Assembly: GCF_900188455.1 (NCBI RefSeq)
Contig: NZ_FZOL01000012.1
Coordinates: 62,001-126,000 of the forward strand
DNA from: Pseudomonas japonica
GTDB lineage: Bacteria; Pseudomonadota; Gammaproteobacteria; Pseudomonadales; Pseudomonadaceae
Reading direction: 5' to 3'
DNA length: 64,000 nt
Shown here: positions 51,703 to 62,718 of the stretch, piece after piece
Position numbering within the stretch: position 1 is the first letter of the stretch
How the letters are laid out: each line of letters opens with the position of its first letter
Program-made: the position numbers and the translations under genes
Notes under the pieces: model-generated
What the model was told of the DNA's origin: nothing
The model's input: only the letters and a program-made list of their open reading frames with translations
Databases searched by the model: none

Positions 51703-54700
51703 TCAGTAATCAGCCGGTGCCTCCAGCAACAGCGCCCGAAATGCATTCAACGGCAACGGCCGGCTATGCAGATACCCCTGGTACAGATGGCAACCCTGCC
51801 GCTCCAGGAAATCCAGTTGCTCCGACAACTCCACCCCCTCGGCGATCACCGCCAGGTCCAGGCTGCGGGCCATGGCGACGATGGCACGGACGATTTCCGC
51901 GTCGTTGGGATCCACCGGCGCATCGCGAACGAAGGACTGGTCGATCTTCAACGCATCCACCGGCAGGCGCTTGAGGTAGGTCAGCGAGGAGTAGCCGGTA
52001 CCGAAGTCATCCATGGCGAAGCTGACGCCCAGTGCCTTCAGCTCACGCATCTTGCTGATGGTGTCCTCCAGGTTCTGGATGACGATACCTTCGGTGATCT
52101 CCAGCTTGAGCATGCGGTAGGGCAGGCGATAGTCGTCGAGGCTGCGCCGCACCCGTTCGACGAAGTCGTTCTGGCGGAACTGCCGCGGGCTGATATTGAC
52201 GCACAGGCTGAAGTCCTCGGCGTCGATCAGGTTGTCCTGGAGCATTCGCGAACAGGCATCGCAGGCTTCGTCGAGGATCCAGTTGCCCACTTCGAGGATC
52301 AGCCCGCTTTCCTCCAGCACCTGGATGAACTGCGCCGGTGGCTGCTGGCCAAGCAGCGGATGGTGCCAGCGCAACAGCACTTCGGCGCCGACGATACGGT
52401 TGTCGCGGGCATCCACCTGGGGCTGGAAGTGCAGGGCCAGTTCGCCGCGGGTCAGGGCCATGCGCAGGTCGCTCTCCATGCGCAGCCGCTCGCTGGCGGC
52501 CTTCTGCATGGTGGTGTGGAACAGCTGGGTGGTATTGCGTCCGGAATCCTTGGCCCGGTACAGGGCGATGTCGGCGCGCTTGAGCAGGTCGGCCGGGGTC
52601 GAGCCGTGGTCGGGAATCAACGCCACGCCGATGCTCGGCGTCACCTGCAGGCGCTGGCCATCCAGTGACATGGGTTCGGCCAGCAGTTCGCGCAGGGTGT
52701 CGGCCAGCTCGCGGACCTTGTCCGTCACCTCCTCGCGGCTGCCTTCCAGGCCGCTGAGCAGCACCACGAATTCGTCGCCGCCCAGGCGCGCCACGGTGTC
52801 CTCCATGCGCACGCTGGCTTCCAGACGCGCGGTGATGATCTTCAGCACCGTATCGCCCACCGGGTGGCCGAGGGAGTCGTTGATGTGCTTGAAGTGGTCG
52901 AGATCGAGGAACAGCAGGGCGCCGCGCAGGTTGTGGCGCTTGAGCAGGGCAATCTGCTGGCTCAGGCGGTCCATCAGCAGGGCGCGGTTGGGTAGGTTGG
53001 TCAGCGGATCGTGGTAGGCCAGGTGGCGAATCTGCGCCTGGGCGTTCTTCAACTGGCTGACATCGCGGGCGGTCAGCAGCAGGCAGTCGGTTTCGTTGAG
53101 GGTGATCGGCTCCACCGAGACTTCCAGGGTCAGCAGGTCGCCGTTCTTGCCGCGCCCGAGCATCTCCCGATGGTTGACCCGGCCGCGTTCGCGGATTTCC
53201 GCTTCGAGCATGTCGTGCTGCTTGTCGTCGGCCCAAACGCCGACCTGGTTGGCGGTGCGCCCCAGCGCTTCGGCGGCGGCGTAACCGGTCAGGCGACAGA
53301 AGCCGTCGTTGACCTCGACATAGCGCCCGGTGTCGCGCTCGCTGATGGTGATGGCGTCGGGGCTGGAGTGGAAGGCCTTGGCGAACTTCTCCTCGCTGGC
53401 CTTCAAGGCCGCTTCGGCGCGCTGCTGCTGGGTGATGTCGCGCAGGGTGGTGACGCTGCAGGTCTGCTGGTCGACCTTGATCAGGCGGCTGGAGATCACG
53501 CAGGTCAGGGCCTGGCCGTCCTTGTGGTTGACCACCACGGCAACGTTGTTCAGCGCCTGGTCGCGAATGACCTGTTCGATGCGCCGGGCGCGCTCCGCCG
53601 ATTCCGCCCACAGGCCGATTTCCTCGGCGCTGTGGCCCAGCACCTGGTCGGCGTTCCAGCCGAAGGTCTGGGTGAAGGCCGGGTTGATCTCGATGAACTG
53701 GCCGTTGTCCTGGCGGGTGACGCAGATCGGGTCGGGGCTGACCTGGAACAGGCTGGAGAACTTCTCTTCCGACGCGATCAGGCGCTGTTCCCGCTCCACC
53801 TGGTCGGTGATGTCCAGCAGGGTGCCGGCCATGCGCAGCGGATTGCCCTGCTCGTCGCGGTACAGCCGCGCGCGGCTTTCCAGGTAGCGCGAACTGCCGT
53901 TCTCCAACTGGATACGGTAGGTGATCTGGTAATTGCCCGCGGGGCCTTCGCGCAGGCTGCGGTAGGCCTGGCGCATGCTGCTGCGTTCGGCTTCCGGCAC
54001 GCCTTCGAAGAACGCCTCGAAGGATTCGTGGAACGGCACCGGATCCAGCCCGTGCAACTGCGCGGCGCGGGCCGAGCCGTAGAGCATGCCGCTGGGGATG
54101 TGCCAGTCCCAGGTGCCCAGTTGGGCCGAGTCCAGGGCCAGGTCGAGGCGCTCCTGGCTGTCCTTGAGGGCCTGTTCGGCACGTTTGCGCTCGCTGGTGT
54201 CGATGAAGGTGCTGAGCAGGTAGGCCACGCCCTCCAGTTCGATGGTCTGGGTGGAGAGAATGCCGTCATGGACCTGGCCGCCGCGGGCGCGGAACTGCAC
54301 TTCGAGGATCACCGGGCCGGCATTGCTGTCGCGGGTGGCGTCCAGCACCTGCTGGCGGTGCTGCGGATTGGCCCAGAGGCCGATTTCCGTGGTGGTCTTG
54401 CCGATGACCTCGCGCGCGGGCCAGTCGAGGCTCTTTTCGAAGTGTTCGTTGACCTCGTGGATCAGCCCGTCGGAGCGGCGACTGAGCAGCACCACGTTGG
54501 GACTGAGCTGGAACAGCGTGGCAAAGCGCTTTTCCGAGTTGATCAGGGCGGTTTCCCGCTCGCGTTGCGCGGTGATCTCACGGATCACCCCGATCATCTG
54601 CGGGCGGCCTTGCCGGTCCTGGGTCAGGCTGCCGTTGATTTCCAGCCAGTGCAGGCTGCCGTCGGGCCAGCGGATGCGATGGCGCATCGCTTGTTCCTGC

Positions 54701-54999
54701 GGTTCGCCGGCGAGCACGGCGTGGAATGCCTGCAGGGTGCGGGTGCGGTCCTCCGGTGGCAGCAGGTCGAGGTAGTCCAGGTCCTGCGGCAGGGGCTGGC
54801 GCGGGTCGTAGCCGAACAGCGCCTGTGTGCCGCGGGACCAGTTGATCCGGCCGCTCTCGACATCCCAGAACCAGGCACCGAGGCGTGCGCCGTTGAGGGC
54901 TGCCAGCAACTGCGGGGCGTTGTCCCAGGTCTGCTCCGACTCCTGAGGGTCGGCCGCGTGAATACGGGGAAGACGCGGAAAACGTGTTGATTTGGGCAT
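51703..54999 (-). CDS. Five-PAS GGDEF-EAL protein (cyclic di-GMP metabolism)
   Basis: The 1098-residue cytosolic protein lacks a signal peptide or membrane helix. Five PAS units begin at about 30, 150, 270, 400 and 525. The GGDEF domain has RLGGDEF near 741 and the product-inhibition site RMED five residues before it, so cyclase activity is possible. The EAL domain has EVLLRWHHPLLG near 873, NISPRQFRQ, DDFGTGYSSLTYLKRLP and EGVELSEQ, so phosphodiesterase residues are present although A of EAL is V. Which activity dominates cannot be told. It is 63 bases from the upstream LysR gene, same strand. Confidence 0.92.
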   Translation of the reverse strand: MPKSTRFPRLPRIHAADPQESEQTWDNAPQLLAALNGARLGAWFWDVESGRINWSRGTQALFGYDPRQPLPQDLDYLDLLPPEDRTRTLQAFHAVLAGEPQEQAMRHRIRWPDGSLHWLEINGSLTQDRQGRPQMIGVIREITAQRERETALINSEKRFATLFQLSPNVVLLSRRSDGLIHEVNEHFEKSLDWPAREVIGKTTTEIGLWANPQHRQQVLDATRDSNAGPVILEVQFRARGGQVHDGILSTQTIELEGVAYLLSTFIDTSERKRAEQALKDSQERLDLALDSAQLGTWDWHIPSGMLYGSARAAQLHGLDPVPFHESFEAFFEGVPEAERSSMRQAYRSLREGPAGNYQITYRIQLENGSSRYLESRARLYRDEQGNPLRMAGTLLDITDQVEREQRLIASEEKFSSLFQVSPDPICVTRQDNGQFIEINPAFTQTFGWNADQVLGHSAEEIGLWAESAERARRIEQVIRDQALNNVAVVVNHKDGQALTCVISSRLIKVDQQTCSVTTLRDITQQQRAEAALKASEEKFAKAFHSSPDAITISERDTGRYVEVNDGFCRLTGYAAAEALGRTANQVGVWADDKQHDMLEAEIRERGRVNHREMLGRGKNGDLLTLEVSVEPITLNETDCLLLTARDVSQLKNAQAQIRHLAYHDPLTNLPNRALLMDRLSQQIALLKRHNLRGALLFLDLDHFKHINDSLGHPVGDTVLKIITARLEASVRMEDTVARLGGDEFVVLLSGLEGSREEVTDKVRELADTLRELLAEPMSLDGQRLQVTPSIGVALIPDHGSTPADLLKRADIALYRAKDSGRNTTQLFHTTMQKAASERLRMESDLRMALTRGELALHFQPQVDARDNRIVGAEVLLRWHHPLLGQQPPAQFIQVLEESGLILEVGNWILDEACDACSRMLQDNLIDAEDFSLCVNISPRQFRQNDFVERVRRSLDDYRLPYRMLKLEITEGIVIQNLEDTISKMRELKALGVSFAMDDFGTGYSSLTYLKRLPVDALKIDQSFVRDAPVDPNDAEIVRAIVAMARSLDLAVIAEGVELSEQLDFLERQGCHLYQGYLHSRPLPLNAFRALLLEAPADY

Positions 55000-55062
55000 C
55001 GATACCAGACCTTTGGCGAATACGCTTCCTTGGTACAGGCCTTCCCGGAGCGACCGGCGGCC

Positions 55063-55941
55063 TCAGGCTTTTCTCGCATGGCTGTCGAGCAGCGCCATAA
55101 AGGCTCTGGCTGCGTTCGATAATGTTCGTTCCGTATGAAGTATGTAGCCTAGCTGGCGAGTCAGCTGTATGCCCGGCAAGGTGATGGAAGCCACCTGTTC
55201 GTCGAGCATCGTGCGTGGCAGCACGCTCCAGGCCAGGCCGATGGAGACCATCATCTTGATGGTTTCCAGATAGTTGGTGCTCATGGCGATGTTCGGCGTC
55301 AGGCCCTGGGCCTCGAACAGGCGCCGGACGATATGGTGGGTAAAGGTGTTGCCACCGGGGAAAACCGCCGGATGGTGGGCGATATCCTCCAGGCCGGCGG
55401 CTGCCTTGCGTGCCAGCGGGTGCTCCGGGGCCACCACGAAATCCAGCGGGTCGTCCCAGACCGGTACCGCGCGGACCAGGCTGTGGGGCTCCGGGGCCAG
55501 GGTGATCACGGCGATCTCGGCGCGGCCGTGGAGGATTTCCTCGTAGGCGACCTCCGAATCGAGAAACTGAATGTCCAGGGCGACCGCCGGATACTGCCGG
55601 GTAAAGGCCCGCAGCAGCGGCGGCAGGCGGTGCAGGCCGATATGGTGGCTGGTGGCCAGAGTCAGGCGTCCGCTGACCTCGCCGGTGAGGTTGGTCAGGG
55701 CGCGGCGGGTATCGTCCAGTACGTTGATGATCTGGTAGGCCCGCGGCAGCAGGGCGCGGCCGGCCTCGGTCAGACTGACCTCGCGGCCGAGGCGGTCGAA
55801 CAGGCGCACGTCGAGCTGCTGTTCGAGTCCGGCGATGCGTTTGCTGATGGCCGGCTGGGTCAGATGCAGGCGTTCGCCGGCGCCGGAAAAGCTGCCGGTT
55901 TCGGCGATGGCGATGAAGGCATTGAGATTGGCCAGATCCAC
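55063..55941 (-). CDS. LysR-family transcriptional regulator divergent from leuCD
   Basis: The 292-residue protein has the LysR winged helix in its first 60 residues (LNAFIAIAETGSFSGAGERLHLTQPAISKRI) and a periplasmic-binding-protein-like effector domain. The GTG at 55941 is chosen because the family N-terminus DLANLNAFIAIA follows it; the frame continues to 56082, but that stretch is atypical. Divergent location suggests control of leuCD, perhaps by a leucine-pathway metabolite; this is inference. Confidence 0.88.
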   Translation of the reverse strand: MDLANLNAFIAIAETGSFSGAGERLHLTQPAISKRIAGLEQQLDVRLFDRLGREVSLTEAGRALLPRAYQIINVLDDTRRALTNLTGEVSGRLTLATSHHIGLHRLPPLLRAFTRQYPAVALDIQFLDSEVAYEEILHGRAEIAVITLAPEPHSLVRAVPVWDDPLDFVVAPEHPLARKAAAGLEDIAHHPAVFPGGNTFTHHIVRRLFEAQGLTPNIAMSTNYLETIKMMVSIGLAWSVLPRTMLDEQVASITLPGIQLTRQLGYILHTERTLSNAARAFMALLDSHARKA

Positions 55942-55959
55942 GGTTTCGGATTCCCTCTG

Positions 55960-56000
55960 GTTATCCAAAGCATAAAAATTATGAATTTGAGTTATCCAAT
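55960..56000. promoter_or_regulatory. Putative LysR operator region between lysR and leuC
   Basis: GTTATCCAA occurs at 55960-55968 and again at 55991-55999, 31 bp apart (three helical turns). TTATCCAAAGCATAA (55961-55975) has TTAT/ATAA half-sites in the T-N11-A form, and ATAAAAATTAT (55972-55982) is palindromic. Confidence 0.55.
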
Positions 56001-56071
56001 CTATCGCCATACCATCAGCCGCACAAGCCAAGTGGTTATTGGCATAGAAAGACGCTGATGAGGAACGCCTG

Positions 56072-57505
56072 ATGGCTGGCAAAACGCTCTACGACAAGCT
56101 CTGGGATTCGCATTTGGTCAAGCAGCGCGACGATGGTTCGGCGCTGATCTACATCGACCGCCACATCATCCACGAAGTGACCTCGCCGCAAGCCTTCGAA
56201 GGCCTGCGCCTGGCGGATCGCAAACCGTGGCGCATCGATGCCAACATCGCCACCCCGGACCACAACGTACCGACCACGCCGGAGCGCAAGGGCGGCATCG
56301 ACGCCATCGTCGACCAGGTGTCGCGCCTGCAGGTGCAGACCCTCGACGAAAACTGCGACGAGTATGGCATCACCGAATTCAAGATGAATGACGTGCGTCA
56401 GGGCATCGTCCACGTCATCAGCCCGGAGCAGGGCGCCACCCTGCCGGGCATGACCGTGGTCTGCGGCGACTCGCACACCTCGACCCACGGCGCCTTCGGT
56501 GCGCTGGCCCACGGCATCGGCACCTCCGAGGTGGAGCACGTGCTCGCCACCCAGTGCCTGGTCGCCAAGAAAATGAAGAACATGCTGGTGCGCGTCGAAG
56601 GCCAGTTGCCTGTTGGTGTCACCGCCAAGGACATCGTTCTCGCCGTGATCGGCAAGATCGGCACCGCCGGCGGTAACGGCCATGCCATGGAATTCGCCGG
56701 CAGCGCCATCCGCGAGCTGTCCATCGAAGGCCGCATGACCATCTGCAACATGTCCATCGAAGCCGGCGCCCGCGTCGGCCTGGTGGCCACCGATGCCAAG
56801 ACCGTCGAATACGTCAAGGGCCGCCCGTACGCGCCGAAAGGCGAACAGTGGGACCTGGCCGTCGAGGCCTGGAAAGACCTGGTGTCCGACGCCGACGCGG
56901 TGTTCGACACCGTGGTCGAGCTGGACGCCGCGCAGATCAAGCCGCAGGTCAGCTGGGGCACTTCCCCGGAAATGGTCCTGGCGGTCGACCAGCGTGTGCC
57001 GGATCCGGCTGCCGAGGCCGACCTGGTCAAGCGTGGCTCCATCGAGCGCGCCTTGAAATACATGGGCCTGAGCGCCAACCAGGCGATCACCGACATCCAG
57101 CTGGACCGCGTGTTCATCGGCTCCTGCACCAACTCGCGGATCGAAGACCTGCGCGCCGCCGCGGAAATCGCCAAGGGCCGCAAGGTCGCCGCGACCATCA
57201 AGCAGGCAATCGTGGTCCCGGGCTCCGGCCTGGTGAAAGCCCAGGCCGAGAAGGAAGGCCTGGACAAGATCTTCCTCGAAGCCGGCTTCGAATGGCGTGA
57301 ACCGGGCTGCTCCATGTGCCTGGCGATGAACCCGGACCGCCTGGAGAGCGGCGAGCACTGCGCGTCCACCTCCAACCGCAACTTCGAAGGGCGCCAGGGC
57401 GCCGGTGGTCGTACCCACCTGGTCAGCCCGGCCATGGCCGCCGCCGCCGCCGTCACCGGCCGTTTCATCGATGTACGCGAGTTGATCCAAGGGAGCGCAG
57501 CATGA
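56072..57505 (+). CDS. leuC: 3-isopropylmalate dehydratase large subunit
   Basis: The 477-residue aconitase-type [4Fe-4S] hydro-lyase converts 2- to 3-isopropylmalate in leucine synthesis. Cluster cysteines are in FIGSCTNSR near 350 and [12 protein letters not shown] near 410-421. GAGGA precedes the ATG; the stop overlaps leuD. Confidence 0.97.
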   Translation: MAGKTLYDKLWDSHLVKQRDDGSALIYIDRHIIHEVTSPQAFEGLRLADRKPWRIDANIATPDHNVPTTPERKGGIDAIVDQVSRLQVQTLDENCDEYGITEFKMNDVRQGIVHVISPEQGATLPGMTVVCGDSHTSTHGAFGALAHGIGTSEVEHVLATQCLVAKKMKNMLVRVEGQLPVGVTAKDIVLAVIGKIGTAGGNGHAMEFAGSAIRELSIEGRMTICNMSIEAGARVGLVATDAKTVEYVKGRPYAPKGEQWDLAVEAWKDLVSDADAVFDTVVELDAAQIKPQVSWGTSPEMVLAVDQRVPDPAAEADLVKRGSIERALKYMGLSANQAITDIQLDRVFIGSCTNSRIEDLRAAAEIAKGRKVAATIKQAIVVPGSGLVKAQAEKEGLDKIFLEAGFEWREPGCSMCLAMNPDRLESGEHCASTSNRNFEGRQGAGGRTHLVSPAMAAAAAVTGRFIDVRELIQGSAA

Positions 57506-58149
57506 AAGCCTTCAACCAACACACCGGCCTCGTCGCCCCGCTGGACCGTGCCAACGTCGACACCGACCAGATCATTCCCAAGCAGTTCCTGAAGTCGATC
57601 AAGCGCACCGGTTTCGGTCCGAACCTGTTCGACGAATGGCGCTACCTGGATGTCGGCCAGCCTTACCAGGACAACAGCAAGCGCCCGCAGAACCCGGACT
57701 TCGTCCTCAACCACGACCGCTACCAGGGCGCCAGCGTGCTCCTGGCCCGCGAGAACTTCGGTTGCGGTTCCAGCCGTGAACACGCACCGTGGGCCCTGGA
57801 AGAGTACGGTTTCCGCAGCATCATCGCGCCGAGCTACGCCGACATCTTCTTCAACAACAGCTTCAAGAACGGCCTGTTGCCGATCATCCTCAGCGACGAG
57901 GAAGTCGACGAGCTGTTCAAGCAGGTCGAGGCCAATCCGGGCTACCAGCTGACCATCGACCTGCAGGCGCAGACCGTGACCCGTCCCGACGGCAAGGTGC
58001 TGGGCTTCGAGATCGATGCGTTCCGCAAGCACTGCCTGCTCAACGGCCTGGACGACATCGGCCTGACCCTGCAGGACCGCGATGCCATCGGTGCTTTCGA
58101 AACCCGCCACCGCGCCAGCCAGCCATGGTTGTTCCGCGACGCCAAATGA
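57502..58149 (+). CDS. leuD: 3-isopropylmalate dehydratase small subunit
   Basis: The 215-residue partner of LeuC carries the swivel domain; [12 protein letters not shown] and [13 protein letters not shown] are the diagnostic motifs. It overlaps leuC by four bases (ATGA). Confidence 0.97.
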   Translation: MKAFNQHTGLVAPLDRANVDTDQIIPKQFLKSIKRTGFGPNLFDEWRYLDVGQPYQDNSKRPQNPDFVLNHDRYQGASVLLARENFGCGSSREHAPWALEEYGFRSIIAPSYADIFFNNSFKNGLLPIILSDEEVDELFKQVEANPGYQLTIDLQAQTVTRPDGKVLGFEIDAFRKHCLLNGLDDIGLTLQDRDAIGAFETRHRASQPWLFRDAK

Positions 58150-58160
58150 TGTGTTGAACC

Positions 58161-58246
58161 CATCGCGGGCAACGCCCGCTCCCACAAGGGGCTGTGGTGT
58201 ACACAAAACCTGTGGGAGCGGGCATTGCCCGCGATGAGGCCCCGGA
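58161..58246. repeat. REP doublet (GGGCAACGCCCGC class), copy 2
   Basis: Inverted units CATCGCGGGCAACGCCCGCT (58161-58188 region) and GAGCGGGCATTGCCCGCGAT (58211-58243) flank a short spacer between leuD and the methyltransferase gene. It may separate expression of the two. Confidence 0.9.
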
Positions 58247-58255
58247 GACGAGAAG

Positions 58256-59020
58256 ATGACCAACAGCAGCCACAAAGACGTCGTCCAGCGCCAGTTCGGC
58301 GAACAGGCCAGCGCCTACCTGAGCAGTGCCGTGCACGCCCAGGGCAGCGAGTTTGCCTTGCTTCAGGCCGAACTGGCCGGGCATGAAGGCGCGCGGGTGC
58401 TCGACCTGGGCTGCGGCGCCGGCCATGTCAGCTTCCATGTCGCGCCGCTGGTCGCCGAAGTGGTGGCCTACGATCTGTCGCAGCAGATGCTCGACGTGGT
58501 CGCCGCCAGCGCCGCCGAGCGTGGCCTGGACAACATCGTCACCGAGCGTGGCGCGGCGGAACGTCTGCCGTTCGCCGACGCTTCCTTCGACTTCGTCTTC
58601 AGCCGTTACTCCGCGCACCACTGGAGTGACCTCGGCCTGGCCCTGCGCGAAGTGCGCCGGGTGCTCAAGCCGGGGGGCGTGGCCGCCTTCGTCGACGTGA
58701 TGTCGCCGGGCAGCCCGCTGCTGGATACCTACCTGCAAAGCGTCGAAGTCCTGCGCGACACCAGCCATGTGCGCGACTATTGCGCCGCCGAATGGCTGCG
58801 CCAGGTCAGCGAGGCCGGGTTGTTCGTGCGCAGCCATGCGCGTCAGCGTCTGCGCCTGGAGTACCGTTCCTGGGTGGAGCGCATGCGTACCCCCGAGCCG
58901 ATGCGCGCCGCCATCCTCCAATTGCAGCAGGCGATGGGCGAAGAAGTACGGCAGTATTACCAGATCGAAACCGACGGCTCGTTCAGTACCGATGTCCTGG
59001 TGCTGTGGGCCGAGCGCTGA
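58256..59020 (+). CDS. Class I SAM-dependent methyltransferase
   Basis: The 254-residue protein resembles UbiE/Methyltransf_11 types, with SAM motif I VLDLGCGAGHVSFH near 48-61, acidic end of strand beta2 (AYDLSQQML) and motif IV-like FSRYSAHHW. Substrate unknown. It sits between leuD and leuB, which interrupts the leu gene order; the same arrangement is recalled from P. aeruginosa. Confidence 0.9.
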   Translation: MTNSSHKDVVQRQFGEQASAYLSSAVHAQGSEFALLQAELAGHEGARVLDLGCGAGHVSFHVAPLVAEVVAYDLSQQMLDVVAASAAERGLDNIVTERGAAERLPFADASFDFVFSRYSAHHWSDLGLALREVRRVLKPGGVAAFVDVMSPGSPLLDTYLQSVEVLRDTSHVRDYCAAEWLRQVSEAGLFVRSHARQRLRLEYRSWVERMRTPEPMRAAILQLQQAMGEEVRQYYQIETDGSFSTDVLVLWAER

Positions 59021-59074
59021 GTTTTTTCCGGCACGCCATCGCGGCGCGCCGCTTGAATTGAGATAGAGGAAAGC

Positions 59075-60157
<1,083 letters not shown>

Positions 60158-60164
60158 TCTCTCT

Positions 60165-60207
60165 GGCCCGCCGCCCAAAACACAACCAGGGCGGCGGCCC
60201 ACTTTTA
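60165..60207 (+). terminator. GC-rich hairpin after leuB
   Basis: GGCCCGCCGCCC and GGGCGGCGGCCC pair, with one bulge, around a 13-base loop. Only ACTTTTAG follows, so termination is probably partial and asd may also be read from leuB. Confidence 0.55.
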
Positions 60208-60224
60208 GCGAAGGTGTAGTTGCG

Positions 60225-61337
60225 ATGAAACGTGTAGGTCTGATCGGTTGGCGTGGAATGGTCGGTTCCGTGCTCATGCAGCGGATGCTCGAAGAGCAGG
60301 ATTTCGATCTTATCGAGCCAGTGTTCTTCACTACCTCCAACGTTGGTGGCCAGGGCCCTGCGGTGGGCAAGGACATTGCTCCGCTGAAGGATGCCTACAG
60401 CATCGACGAACTCAAGACCCTGGACGTGATCCTGACCTGCCAGGGCGGCGACTACACCAACGAAGTATTCCCCAAGCTGCGCGAAGCCGGCTGGCAGGGT
60501 TACTGGATCGATGCCGCTTCCTCCCTGCGCATGCAGGATGACGCGGTCATCGTCCTCGATCCGGTCAACCGCAAGGTCATCGACCAGCAGCTGGATGCCG
60601 GCACCAAGAACTACATCGGCGGCAACTGCACCGTCAGCCTGATGCTGATGGGCCTGGGCGGCCTGTTCGAAGCCGGTCTGGTCGAGTGGATGAGCGCCAT
60701 GACCTACCAGGCCGCTTCCGGCGCCGGCGCGCAGAACATGCGCGAGCTGATCCGCCAGATGGGCGCGACTCACGCCGCCGTGGCCGATGAACTGGCCAAT
60801 CCGGCCAGCGCCATCCTCGACATCGACCGCAAGGTCGCCGAGGCCATGCGCAGCGACGCCTACCCGACCGAGAACTTCGGTGTACCGCTGGCTGGCAGCC
60901 TGATCCCGTGGATCGACAAGGAACTGCCGAACGGCCAGAGCCGCGAAGAGTGGAAAGGCCAGGCCGAGACCAACAAGATCCTCGGTCGCTTCAAGAGCCC
61001 GATCCCGGTGGACGGCATCTGCGTGCGCATCGGCGCCATGCGCTGCCACAGCCAGGCGCTGACCATCAAGCTGAACAAGGACGTGCCGCTGGCCGATATC
61101 GAAGGCATGATCAGCCAGCACAACCCTTGGGTGAAACTGGTGCCGAACCAGCGCGACATCAGCATGCAGGAGCTCAGCCCGACCAACGTCACCGGCACCC
61201 TGAACATTCCGGTGGGTCGTCTGCGCAAGCTGAACATGGGTTCCCAGTACCTGGGCGCCTTCACCGTCGGCGACCAGCTGTTGTGGGGCGCCGCCGAACC
61301 GTTGCGGCGCATGCTGCGGATCCTGCTGGAGCGTTGA
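60225..61337 (+). CDS. asd: Aspartate-semialdehyde dehydrogenase
   Basis: The 370-residue enzyme reduces aspartyl phosphate for lysine, threonine, methionine and diaminopimelate synthesis. NADP loop is [13 protein letters not shown] near 5-17, catalytic cysteine is in [10 protein letters not shown] near 135, and the catalytic histidine in [11 protein letters not shown] near 277. Length matches the Gram-negative Asd class. Confidence 0.97.
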   Translation: MKRVGLIGWRGMVGSVLMQRMLEEQDFDLIEPVFFTTSNVGGQGPAVGKDIAPLKDAYSIDELKTLDVILTCQGGDYTNEVFPKLREAGWQGYWIDAASSLRMQDDAVIVLDPVNRKVIDQQLDAGTKNYIGGNCTVSLMLMGLGGLFEAGLVEWMSAMTYQAASGAGAQNMRELIRQMGATHAAVADELANPASAILDIDRKVAEAMRSDAYPTENFGVPLAGSLIPWIDKELPNGQSREEWKGQAETNKILGRFKSPIPVDGICVRIGAMRCHSQALTIKLNKDVPLADIEGMISQHNPWVKLVPNQRDISMQELSPTNVTGTLNIPVGRLRKLNMGSQYLGAFTVGDQLLWGAAEPLRRMLRILLER

Positions 61338-61359
61338 TCGCTTCGCGGTGAACTCGAAA

Positions 61360-61388
61360 AACCCGTGCTGGCGACAGCGCGGGTTTTT
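61360..61388 (+). terminator. Intrinsic terminator after asd
   Basis: AACCCGTGCTG and CAGCGCGGGTT pair around GCGA and are followed by six T. Confidence 0.88.
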
Positions 61389-61434
61389 TGTTTTTCGCGT
61401 AAAGTGCGCTCCCCCCAGAATTCGCGGGGCTCCA

Positions 61435-61515
61435 ATCGCGGGCAATGCCCGCTCCCACAGGTTTTGTGTGCACCGCCGAACCTTGTGGGAGCGGGTGTTG
61501 CCCGCGATGACGCCC
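61435..61515. repeat. REP doublet (GGGCAATGCCCGC class), copy 3
   Basis: Inverted units TCGCGGGCAATGCCCGCTCC (about 61437-61456) and GGGAGCGGGTGTTGCCCGCGA (about 61486-61508) lie between asd and the asd paralogue. They belong to the same sequence class as the copies at 42.4 and 58.2 kb. Confidence 0.9.
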
Positions 61516-61537
61516 TCAAGGCCAGAGGAACATCCAG

Positions 61538-62548
61538 ATGACCCAGCCCCTCGACATCGCCGTGATCGGCGCCACCGGCACCGTCGGCGAAACCCTCGTG
61601 CAGATCCTCGAAGAGCGGGATTTCCCGGTGGGCACCCTGTACCTGCTGGCCAGCAGCGAATCCGCCGGCAGCGCGGTGACCTTCCGCGGCAAGAACCTGC
61701 GCACCCGCGATGTCGACGAATTCGACTTCGCCAAGGTCCGCCTGGCCTTCTTCGCCGCGGGGCCCGCGGTTACCCTGAGCTTCGCCGCGCGGGCCACGGC
61801 CGCCGGCTGCACGGTGATCGACCTGGCCGGTGCGCTGCCTGCCGAGCAGGCCCCGGCGGTCGTTCCGGAGGCCAACCCTCAGGTGCTCGCCGCGCTGCCG
61901 ACACCGGCGGTCATCCACAGCCCGAGTGCCGCCGCGGTGGCCCTGGCCGTGGCGCTGGCGCCGCTGAAAGACCTGCTGACCCCGCTGCACGTCAATGTCA
62001 CCGCCTGCCTGGCCGTTTCCGCCCAGGGCCGCGAGGCGGTCAGCGAGCTGGCCCGGCAGACCGCCGAACTGCTCAATGCCCGTCCGCTGGAGCCGCGCTT
62101 CTTCGACCGGCAGATGGCCTTCAACCTGCTGGCCCAGGTCGGCGCCAGCGACGAACAGGGTCATGGCTTGCTGGAGCGTCGCCTGGTGCGCGAGTTGCGC
62201 GAACTGCTCGGCATGCCTTTACTCAGCATTTCAGTCACCTGCGTTCAAGTCCCGGTGTTTTTTGGCGATAGCTACACTGTGACGCTGAATACCAGCGAAG
62301 CGGTGGATCTGCTCGCGGTGAATGCGGCGCTGGAAGCGGCCGACGGCGTAGAGTTGGTGGAGGCGGGGGATTATCCGACACCGGTCGGCGATGCCGTGGG
62401 GCAGGACGTGGTGTATGTCGGGCGGGTGCGCGGCGGTATCGACGAATCGCGCCAGCTCAATCTCTGGCTGACCACCGACAATGTGCGCAAAGGCGCGGGT
62501 TTGAACGCCGTGCAGTTGGCTGAATTGTTGATAAAAGACCTTGTGTAA
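61538..62548 (+). CDS. usg: Asd-like protein lacking the catalytic cysteine (Usg-1 type)
   Basis: The 336-residue protein has the dinucleotide loop IGATGTVGETLV and overall Asd fold, but the segment that should hold the catalytic cysteine reads VIHSPSAAAVALA near 125-137. It therefore cannot work as a dehydrogenase by the known mechanism. Paralogues of this type (Usg) are found beside asd/fimV in Pseudomonas; function unknown. Confidence 0.87.
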   Translation: MTQPLDIAVIGATGTVGETLVQILEERDFPVGTLYLLASSESAGSAVTFRGKNLRTRDVDEFDFAKVRLAFFAAGPAVTLSFAARATAAGCTVIDLAGALPAEQAPAVVPEANPQVLAALPTPAVIHSPSAAAVALAVALAPLKDLLTPLHVNVTACLAVSAQGREAVSELARQTAELLNARPLEPRFFDRQMAFNLLAQVGASDEQGHGLLERRLVRELRELLGMPLLSISVTCVQVPVFFGDSYTVTLNTSEAVDLLAVNAALEAADGVELVEAGDYPTPVGDAVGQDVVYVGRVRGGIDESRQLNLWLTTDNVRKGAGLNAVQLAELLIKDLV

Positions 62549-62718
62549 AAGATACTTGGCAACACTTTGCCCACTGACCGTTAAATGCCGCCGGCAACTT
62601 GCCCGCGGCCAATAATGGCAGTTTGAACATGACTGCGATCATGTCGTTTTTATTAGCCTCACGGCGGTTCTTCACTTCTTCTCGTGTGCCGGGGAAGTTT
62701 CAAACAAAGGATGAGGTC

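Noticed and set aside
53011..54990. Open frame of about 659 codons opposite the GGDEF-EAL gene
   Set aside because: No recognisable domain and a composition typical of the reverse of PAS/GGDEF coding sequence.
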